NCBI GenBank assembly: GCA_964449115.1
Contig: CAYUXW010000018.1
Location: forward strand, 1 to 34,944
Length of the DNA: 34,944 nucleotides
Direction of reading: 5' to 3'
Origin: UBA1783 sp964449115
Lineage (GTDB): Bacteria > Bacillota_I > Bacilli_A > Erysipelotrichales > Erysipelotrichaceae
Each line of letters starts with the position of its first letter. The stretch's first letter is position 1. The notes below the pieces were generated by a model, which was not told the origin of the DNA, did not search any database, and saw nothing but the letters and a program-made list of their open reading frames with translations. Positions 22,828 to 29,584 of this stretch are shown here, in pieces. The translations under genes were made by a program, and so were the position numbers.

Positions 22828-23700
22828 ATGGTAATTGTAGCATCTGTTTTTGAAGAAAAGTCCCTGAAGGCTTTAGAAAAACTAAGTGTAACTCATATTC
22901 TGGTCAATGAGCTGAATTTTTCCAGTGGAGTTAATGGTTTTGATTTAGAAGGTTTAAGAAGCATTACTGATAAAGCCCACCAGCTAGGTTTAAAGGTAAT
23001 TGTCAAGGCTGATAGACTTTTTGATCAATCTGAACTAAAAAAGCTGGTTTCATTTTTAGAATATCTGGAAAAAATAGAGGTTGATGAAATTCTTTTTTCT
23101 GATTTAACAATAAAAATGCTGGTTGACAAATACAATCTGAATTTAAAAACGATTTATGCTCCTGAAACGCTGCTGACAAACAAATATGATGTTCAAGAGC
23201 TGAAAAAAGATGGCTTTGACTGCTGTGTTATTTCTAAAGATATTCCTTTAGCTGATATGTTTGAAATAGCTTTGAGCAACAAAGACTACTGTTATTTAAG
23301 GGTACATGGACCAATCCTTATAAGTTATGGTCTAAGAAGATTTATCTCGGTATATTTAGATGATTTTAAAGAATATACTGATAACTATTATTTATGTGAA
23401 GAAAATAGAGAAACAAAGCTTCCAATTGTCGAAAAGGAAACTGGAACCTGGCTTTATGGTTATACCCTGCAGTCAATAAGTGAGATTAACAATATCTTCC
23501 AGCAACCATTAAAAGGTATTATTTTCGATAATATGTTATACGATGATCAGTATACTGTTGAAGTTATCAAAATATATAAGGATGTTTTAAATCAGAAAAT
23601 AGATTATCAGCAAGCATTGGACAAACTACTGCAGCTTAATGATGAGATTGTGTATACTGAAATTTCTGAAATAAAGAAAACAGCATTAGATAAGGAGTAA
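22828..23700 (+). CDS. trhP1: Peptidase U32-like protein, small partner (TrhP1/YrrN type)
   Basis: A 290-residue TIM-barrel-like protein of the U32 group, shorter than the classical member and lacking its GMCxxxSGRC cysteine block. The pairing of a short and a long U32 gene matches Bacillus yrrN-yrrO (TrhP1-TrhP2), known for prephenate-dependent hydroxylation of tRNA wobble uridine to ho5U. Assignment rests on length, order and general sequence (YLRVHGPILISYGLRR, DNMLYDD). It overlaps nothing but is one base from the next gene. No ribosome binding site is present; the mRNA may be leaderless. Confidence 0.75.
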   Translation: MVIVASVFEEKSLKALEKLSVTHILVNELNFSSGVNGFDLEGLRSITDKAHQLGLKVIVKADRLFDQSELKKLVSFLEYLEKIEVDEILFSDLTIKMLVDKYNLNLKTIYAPETLLTNKYDVQELKKDGFDCCVISKDIPLADMFEIALSNKDYCYLRVHGPILISYGLRRFISVYLDDFKEYTDNYYLCEENRETKLPIVEKETGTWLYGYTLQSISEINNIFQQPLKGIIFDNMLYDDQYTVEVIKIYKDVLNQKIDYQQALDKLLQLNDEIVYTEISEIKKTALDKE

Positions 23701-23701
23701 T

Positions 23702-24895
23702 ATGAAAGTTGAATTACTGGCTCCTGCCGGAGATTTGGAAAGACTTAAGGTAGCGATAGAATATGGAGCTGATGCCATCTATATTGGTGGCAAGCAGTTT
23801 TCTCTGCGTGCCAGAGCTTCCAATTTTTCTTTAGAAGATATTAAAGAAGCAGTAGAATACGCTCATCAAAGAAACAGAAAAGTATTTGTAACAGTTAATA
23901 TGATTCCTCATAATTCCGATTTTGAAGGATTAAAAGAGTATCTGCAGCAACTGGATGAAATAAATGTCGATGCGATAATCTGTGCCAGTGCGGCTATTTT
24001 GACGATGGCTAAAGAATTAAATTTAAAAATGGAAGTTCATATTTCAACTCAGCAGACAACAACCAACAGTGTTGCTATTTCTTACTGGCAAAATAAAAAA
24101 GCTGACAGAATTGTTCTGGCCAGGGAAGTGACCTATGATAATCTAAAAGAAATAATGAATAAAACAACTTTACCAATTGAAGTTTTTATTCATGGGGGAA
24201 TGTGTGCCAACTTTTCAGGTCGCTGTGTAATTTCTAATATGCTTACCAACAGAGATGCCAACAGGGGAGGCTGTGCACAATCCTGCAGGTGGAGTTATCA
24301 TTTGTATCATCAGAATAAGTGCATTGATAATGAAGATAGACTTTTATCAATGGGAAGTAAAGATATGTGTGCCTATGATTATCTGGAAAGATTGCTGGAT
24401 ATTAATGTTGCCTCTTTAAAAATCGAAGGTAGGATGAAAACAGCCTATTATATAGCGACGGTTGTCAAGGCTTACCGAATTTTGATAGATGATTATTATC
24501 AAAATGGTAAAATCAGCCAAAAGGCTCTTGATGAAGCAGAGATACTTTTTAAAAGAGGCTCCAACAGAGAATCTTTCAGTGGTTTTTATCCTGGAATACC
24601 AGATATAAATGGACAGATTTATAATAATGATGTTCAAGCCAATCAATCATATTTGGCTAATGTTATTGATTACAGTGATGGAATTGCGACTGTTGAAGTT
24701 AGAAACTATTTTAAATTAAATGATCGATTAAGGATATTCAATCCTCAGGGAGAAGATGTCTATTTTGATGTAACTTCTCTTGTCGATTTAAATGGGGAAA
24801 CAGTAGAAATAGCTAATAAACCTATGCAGGTATTAAAAATGAAAGTGCCAGTAGAGGTCAACAATTTTACTTTTATTACTAAAAGTGAGGTTTAA
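23702..24895 (+). CDS. trhP2: Peptidase U32 family tRNA hydroxylation protein (TrhP2/YrrO type)
   Basis: A 397-residue U32 protein. It opens with ELLAPAGDLERLKVAIEYGA, typical of the family, and contains the signature IHGGMCANFSGRCVISN followed by DANRGGCAQSCRW, whose cysteines are conserved in RlhA/TrhP proteins and may hold an iron-sulfur cluster. VASLKIEGRMKTAYY follows. A small C-terminal barrel (from about 320) closes the protein. Despite the family name the role is RNA hydroxylation, not proteolysis. The partner methyltransferase TrmR (YrrM type) is not in the window. AAGGAG precedes the ATG. Confidence 0.92.
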   Translation: MKVELLAPAGDLERLKVAIEYGADAIYIGGKQFSLRARASNFSLEDIKEAVEYAHQRNRKVFVTVNMIPHNSDFEGLKEYLQQLDEINVDAIICASAAILTMAKELNLKMEVHISTQQTTTNSVAISYWQNKKADRIVLAREVTYDNLKEIMNKTTLPIEVFIHGGMCANFSGRCVISNMLTNRDANRGGCAQSCRWSYHLYHQNKCIDNEDRLLSMGSKDMCAYDYLERLLDINVASLKIEGRMKTAYYIATVVKAYRILIDDYYQNGKISQKALDEAEILFKRGSNRESFSGFYPGIPDINGQIYNNDVQANQSYLANVIDYSDGIATVEVRNYFKLNDRLRIFNPQGEDVYFDVTSLVDLNGETVEIANKPMQVLKMKVPVEVNNFTFITKSEV

Positions 24896-24897
24896 AA

Positions 24898-25629
24898 ATG
24901 AGAATAGTTGAAGGAAGTATTGCAGTAAAAGCTGTAATTGACAGTAAATATCGTACAGTCAATAAGATTTACATTAATAAAGATAAAAAGGGCAGCGATG
25001 TTTCTTTTATTTTGAAACAGGCACAAAGAAAGAATATAAAAGTTGAGAAAGTAGATAAAGAAAAGATAGATGAGTTAGCTAAAGGCAAAACCCATGGTGG
25101 TTTAATAGCTGATGTCAGTGAAAGAAAAACCCAATCAATAGTTTCACTTCTAAAAAAAGATAGACCATTTATTGTGCTTTTGGAAGGTGTGGAAGATGGT
25201 TTTAATCTGGGCTATATCTTTAGAACTCTATATGCTTTTGGCTGTGATGGGATTATTTTAAAAGAGCGTTATATTGATTATGATGATGGCACAATTATAA
25301 AAAGCAGTGCGGGAGCAAGTGAACTTCTGCCCATTGTATATAGTGACAATTTAGCTGATAGTATTGAAATACTAAAAAATAACCAAATTGAAGTTATAAG
25401 TGCCTACAGGGGCAACAAGCCAGTTAATCTTTATGATTATGATTTTTCTAATAAAGGGCTATTGATTTGTATTGGTGGACCTTTAAGAGGACTTTCAACC
25501 GCAGTATTAGATAATAGTGATAGCTTTATCTATATACCTTATGACAATGATTTTAAAAATGCCTTAAATGCAGCCAGCGCCACAAGTGTTATTGCTTCGG
25601 AAATATATCGCCAAAACAGGAGGAAGTAA
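24898..25629 (+). CDS. SpoU/TrmH-family RNA methyltransferase
   Basis: A 243-residue protein with an N-terminal substrate-binding domain (1-85) and a knotted SPOUT domain. Motif 1 is intact (NLGYIFRTLYAFG, 103-115). Motif 2, usually GSEGxG, reads GGPLRG (193-198), and motif 3 is IPYDNDFKNALNAASA (213-228), with NALN in place of SLN. It probably 2'-O-methylates a ribose in rRNA or tRNA. The changes in motifs 2 and 3 make the assignment to RlmB or TrmH proper unsafe. Start behind GAGGT, 2 bases after the U32 stop. Confidence 0.85.
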   Translation: MRIVEGSIAVKAVIDSKYRTVNKIYINKDKKGSDVSFILKQAQRKNIKVEKVDKEKIDELAKGKTHGGLIADVSERKTQSIVSLLKKDRPFIVLLEGVEDGFNLGYIFRTLYAFGCDGIILKERYIDYDDGTIIKSSAGASELLPIVYSDNLADSIEILKNNQIEVISAYRGNKPVNLYDYDFSNKGLLICIGGPLRGLSTAVLDNSDSFIYIPYDNDFKNALNAASATSVIASEIYRQNRRK

Positions 25630-25631
25630 TT

Positions 25632-27260
25632 ATGCGTGAGCCATTTTATATGGTAGATGATACAGTGATATTAAATTTTTCCAATGAGTACCATCAAAGA
25701 TTGGACCAACTGGTTTCTTCTGATGGGTTTAAGCTTTTTTTAGAAAGATATTTAAAAGATTTAGCTGTTAGAGATATTATCACTTTTGAGTGGTTGACTA
25801 AAAGCAGAAAACTTGAAGAGATGGTCAATGAAATAGTAGTTTTGACAAAACAGCTGATAGTTTTAGATATTGATGAAATATATAATCCACTTGTTGATGT
25901 TTTAAATAGAACTAAAACATTATTTGTTTTAGAAGATGCCTACAATTATTGGCGAAGCAAACAACGTTTTTCACTTATTAATGCCAGTAGTGGAAATTTA
26001 TCGTTTAATTCTTTTATTGAAGCAGATAGTAAATATAATCAATTGATTTTACAGCTTTATCGTAGCTGTCAAAAAAAGCTTCGTGGCAAAAAGAGTAATG
26101 TTTATCGTCAACTTCAGGCCGGAACTAATGGTGGCTGTATTATAAAACGTTACAAATTGGAACTTTTTAATGGTTATACATTTTTAAAAAACGTAATGTT
26201 TATCAATACGATAGTATTAAAAACACCAATGGTGTTACATCATAAAGTTAATGAAACTGCTTCCGACTTTAAGCAATTGAAGAGCAATCCAATAAAAAAT
26301 GCTGGAATAAACCAGTCTGACTGGTTATGTTTTCCAGCTAATGTTGGAAATCTCTTGTGTTTTGTTTATCTGCATAAGGATTATATCGCTAACGGATTAG
26401 CATTAGCCAATTTATTTGATCTAGCTACTGAAGAGCAATGTATGAAAATAAAACCAGATGTAATCTGTATTTATGGCAGTCAGGATGAAAATAGTAGCTA
26501 TGGTTATTACTATGATGATGTTAACAATATTTACATTGGAGCAATTCCATATAGTTTTAGAATCAATGACATAGCGTTTTTAAAAGAAGCTGTTTTAGCC
26601 TTGCATGATTTAAGTAAGCTGAATAAAAATCAGCTGCCAGTAAAAGGGTCTTTGATAAGGTTATGCTTTTCTGATATGACAGTCAAAACAGCATTTATAT
26701 CTGGTGTTAAATCAAAAATAATAGAAGTAATTGAAGCGATAAGAAAACTTTCTTTCCAGGATAACAGTAAAAAAAGACTTGTCAAAATTGATGTTATCTT
26801 TGATGAAGCCGGCAGCCTTAAATTGGAAAATAGTCAGGTTGTGATAAATGGAAGTGAAATAGGTTCACTGATAAGCCTTAATCACTCAGCTAAAACACTT
26901 AATCATAAAGATATTGAAAGAAGTGTCTTCATAAATCCAGAGACAAAAGATGTAAAAGCAATAATACCGATTACTTCCTATGATTTAATCTGTGCATCTC
27001 ATAAGCTGGATATGGTATTATATGTTAACAGCGATGTTAAAAAAACAGGTTTAGAAAAAGTTGCTGATATAAAAATCATTAAGGAAGCATTTGTTTCAAA
27101 ACGATTAAATAAGTCTGAAAAAGTATTTATAGATATTTTCAGTCAATTAATAAAAGATGAAGTTTATTTTGGTCAGCTGTATTTAAATAATAACGCTGAC
27201 TGTAAAGATGGTATAATTGAAATAGCAAAACAGTTATTAGAAATGATGAAAGATATTTAG
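25632..27260 (+). CDS. PEPCK/HPr kinase-like protein with a degraded P-loop
   Basis: A 542-residue protein. The C-terminal half follows the order of an unusual Firmicutes phosphoenolpyruvate carboxykinase-like family that I recall: YYYDDVNNIYIGAIP (292-306), VKGSLIRL (337-344), the site where a GxSGxGKS loop is expected, IFDEAGSLKLEN (389-400), GSEIG (407-411), ERSVFINP (429-436) and IIPITSY (444-450). At the P-loop position only SGVKSK (357-362) is present, so ATP binding is doubtful. The N-terminal third is helical and unrecognised. It sits 2 bases after the methyltransferase and 6 before ftsW. Function unknown; family assignment is inference. Confidence 0.6.
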   Translation: MREPFYMVDDTVILNFSNEYHQRLDQLVSSDGFKLFLERYLKDLAVRDIITFEWLTKSRKLEEMVNEIVVLTKQLIVLDIDEIYNPLVDVLNRTKTLFVLEDAYNYWRSKQRFSLINASSGNLSFNSFIEADSKYNQLILQLYRSCQKKLRGKKSNVYRQLQAGTNGGCIIKRYKLELFNGYTFLKNVMFINTIVLKTPMVLHHKVNETASDFKQLKSNPIKNAGINQSDWLCFPANVGNLLCFVYLHKDYIANGLALANLFDLATEEQCMKIKPDVICIYGSQDENSSYGYYYDDVNNIYIGAIPYSFRINDIAFLKEAVLALHDLSKLNKNQLPVKGSLIRLCFSDMTVKTAFISGVKSKIIEVIEAIRKLSFQDNSKKRLVKIDVIFDEAGSLKLENSQVVINGSEIGSLISLNHSAKTLNHKDIERSVFINPETKDVKAIIPITSYDLICASHKLDMVLYVNSDVKKTGLEKVADIKIIKEAFVSKRLNKSEKVFIDIFSQLIKDEVYFGQLYLNNNADCKDGIIEIAKQLLEMMKDI

Positions 27261-27266
27261 GGTGTT

Positions 27267-28493
27267 ATGAAAAATTTTGTAAAGGGATTAAAAAAGATAG
27301 TTTATTATTCAATATTTACCAATGACAGGGCAAATAAATATATAAATTTATGTGTCTATATTTTATTGACTATCGGTTTATTGTTTACTACCAGTGCAGC
27401 GATGAATTCCAACACAACTATTTTCACGACATTAAAACACTTTATTAAACAGTTTGTGGTAATCTTTATCGGTGTCTTGATTTATCATGCTGCTTCAAAT
27501 ATGTATTCAGCTGAAAGAGTTTCAAAAGCTAAATCTGTGATGATTATCATTGAGCTTATTTTACTTATAGCTGCTTTTATTTTTTGTCGTATCTATGGCG
27601 ATGTAAATGGAAACTATTCATGGATTGACTTAAATGTCATTGGAATACCATATTCTGTCCAGCCTTCTGAGTTTGCTAAGGTTGTAATGATTTTATTGAT
27701 TTCATCTTTTTTCTCAGATAAAAGATTTAATGACCAGAGCAGTTATAGTGTTGTTAAAACCCCTTTTTGGACTTTTGTTTCCTATAGTTTAATTATTGTT
27801 TTTTTACAAAAAGACTTGGGAACTGCTGTTATATTGGTGTTGATAACTTTACTGACCTTGTTGATTCCAAAGTGTGATAAGATCAAGTGGGTTAAGGTTG
27901 CAGCTTTTCTTACCTTGGTTTTTATTGGAGTTTCTTATTGGTATTTATTAACTCAACCACAAGGACAGGAAATTCTTTCTAGTTTATCGCCTACCTTTGC
28001 GGCAAGATTTTCAGCGGTATCAAACCCTGATTATAATAATGATGCAACCAGAGAAATATTCTATTCTTTACTGGGTATTTCAAGAGGAGGAATATCTGGA
28101 GTAGGACTTGGCAATTCGGTTCAAAAGTTTGGCTATCTGGTAAGCAGTGATGCTGACTATATTTTCGCCGTAATTGTTGAAGAAACAGGTTTATTTGGTA
28201 TTATAGCTATCTTTGCTCCTTATTTCATTTTAATGGGCTTGTTACTGGATCATGCTACAAAAGTAAAAAAAGATTCAGGTCGAGTTATCCTGATGGGAAC
28301 TGTTTTTTATCTATTTATTCATTTTATGTTTAATATTGGTGGTGTCAGTGGACTTTTACCACTTACAGGAGTTCCTCTGCTTTTGATATCAAGAGGAGGT
28401 TCAGCTCTGATTTCAATTCTATTTTTATTGGGTTTGTGTCAGGGAGTAATCGCTTCTGAAAACAGAACAGCTAAAAAAGAGGTTGTAAAATGA
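27267..28493 (+). CDS. ftsW: FtsW/RodA/SpoVE-family glycan polymerase
   Basis: A 408-residue SEDS membrane protein with about ten membrane segments. Family blocks are visible in order: QPSEFAKV, QKDLGTAVIL, SDADYIFAVIVEETG and LLPLTGVPLLLISRGGSALI. SEDS proteins polymerise lipid II into glycan strands with a class B PBP. FtsW rather than RodA is favoured by the following rsmD-coaD genes, which lie near ftsW in Bacillus, but sequence alone does not decide. It overlaps rsmD by 4 bases (ATGA). Confidence 0.92.
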   Translation: MKNFVKGLKKIVYYSIFTNDRANKYINLCVYILLTIGLLFTTSAAMNSNTTIFTTLKHFIKQFVVIFIGVLIYHAASNMYSAERVSKAKSVMIIIELILLIAAFIFCRIYGDVNGNYSWIDLNVIGIPYSVQPSEFAKVVMILLISSFFSDKRFNDQSSYSVVKTPFWTFVSYSLIIVFLQKDLGTAVILVLITLLTLLIPKCDKIKWVKVAAFLTLVFIGVSYWYLLTQPQGQEILSSLSPTFAARFSAVSNPDYNNDATREIFYSLLGISRGGISGVGLGNSVQKFGYLVSSDADYIFAVIVEETGLFGIIAIFAPYFILMGLLLDHATKVKKDSGRVILMGTVFYLFIHFMFNIGGVSGLLPLTGVPLLLISRGGSALISILFLLGLCQGVIASENRTAKKEVVK

Positions 28494-29038
28494 GAATAGT
28501 GGCTGGAAAGCACCGTTCAAGAATACTTAAGACCTTAGAAGGAGTAGATACAAGACCTACTTCAGACAAGGTAAAGGAAGCGGTATTTTCAAGAATTGGT
28601 CCATACTTTGAAGGTGGAATTATCTTAGATCTTTTTTCAGGAAGTGGCAATATTGCTTTAGAGGCTATTTCAAGAGGATTTGAAAAAGCAATAATGGCAG
28701 ATAAATCCAAAAAGGCTGTCAATATTATCAGAAGTAATGTAGCTTTACTGAAAGAAGAAGAAAAGTGTGAAATCTGGTCAGTTGATTATAAAAAAGCATT
28801 GAGCATGTCTAAGCAGCAACAATTTAAATTTGATTTAATATATTTAGATCCACCATATCAATTAGAACTGATAAGTGAAATAATAGATAAAATTAGTGAA
28901 TATGACCTGTTGAATAATAAGGGAATTATTGTGGCTGAAAGTTCAGAAAAAGAAGAAATAAAAGTTGAAAAACCTTTATTTATTGATAAACAGGTAAGTT
29001 ATGGTACGATTAAAGTAACTTATATAAGAAAGGATTGA
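28490..29038 (+). CDS. rsmD: 16S rRNA (guanine966-N2)-methyltransferase
   Basis: A 182-residue class I methyltransferase. MRIVAGKHRSR opens the protein as in RsmD, followed by RPTSDKVKEAVF, the SAM-binding LDLFSGSGNIALEA and the catalytic YLDPPY. It modifies G966 (E. coli numbering) in 16S rRNA. Translation is coupled to ftsW by the ATGA overlap, and coaD follows after 3 bases. Confidence 0.96.
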   Translation: MRIVAGKHRSRILKTLEGVDTRPTSDKVKEAVFSRIGPYFEGGIILDLFSGSGNIALEAISRGFEKAIMADKSKKAVNIIRSNVALLKEEEKCEIWSVDYKKALSMSKQQQFKFDLIYLDPPYQLELISEIIDKISEYDLLNNKGIIVAESSEKEEIKVEKPLFIDKQVSYGTIKVTYIRKD

Positions 29039-29041
29039 ATT

Positions 29042-29515
29042 ATGATAGCATTATACCCGGGTTCATTTGATCCAATTACTTATGGGCATTTAGATATTAT
29101 TTTAAGAGCCGCTAAACTATGTGAAAAAGTGATAGTTGTTATTATGGCAAATGATGAAAAAGATGGAACTTTTTCATATGAAGAAAGGAAACAGATGATT
29201 GAACAGTGTACTTCGACTTTAGAAAATGTAGAAGTTCATATTGGAACAGGTTTAACGATTGATTATGCTGTAAAGATTAATGCCGATGTATTAATCAGAG
29301 GAGTAAGAGCAGTTACTGACTACGAGTATGAAATGCAGCTGGCTACAACCAATATGGCTTTAAATAATGAAATTGAAACCTTGTTTTTGATGGCTAAACC
29401 GGAGTATTCTTTCCTGTCAAGTTCAACTGCTAAAACAATTGCCAAAAATGGTGGAGATTTGTCCTATTTTGTTCCAGATAATGTAGCAAACAAATTATAT
29501 AAAAAATTTAAGTAG
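29042..29515 (+). CDS. coaD: Phosphopantetheine adenylyltransferase
   Basis: A 157-residue nucleotidyltransferase that makes dephospho-CoA from 4'-phosphopantetheine and ATP. PGSFDPITYGH (6-16) is the T/HxGH nucleotide-binding motif region, LIRGVRAVTDYEYEMQLA binds phosphopantetheine, and FLSSSTAKTIAKNGG is the C-terminal ATP loop. It closes the operon; a terminator overlaps its stop. AAAGGA precedes the ATG. Confidence 0.97.
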   Translation: MIALYPGSFDPITYGHLDIILRAAKLCEKVIVVIMANDEKDGTFSYEERKQMIEQCTSTLENVEVHIGTGLTIDYAVKINADVLIRGVRAVTDYEYEMQLATTNMALNNEIETLFLMAKPEYSFLSSSTAKTIAKNGGDLSYFVPDNVANKLYKKFK

Positions 29516-29530
29516 CATAAGCTACTTTTT
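29510..29530 (+). terminator. Terminator overlapping the coaD stop
   Basis: AAGTAGC and GCTACTT form a 7-bp stem around ATAA, followed by TTT. The stop codon TAG is in the stem. Confidence 0.75.
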
Positions 29531-29556
29531 AAAATATTCAAATATTGGTATGAATA

Positions 29557-29565
29557 TGGTAAAAT
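29557..29565 (+). promoter_or_regulatory. Extended -10 promoter of the CotH-VTC-DUF4956 unit
   Basis: TGGTAAAAT in the same TATGGTAAAAT context as the promoter at 18938. The start would be near 29572, just before AGTAGGA, giving a leader of about 13 nt. Confidence 0.45.
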
Positions 29566-29584
29566 AACAAAGTAGGACCATGAT

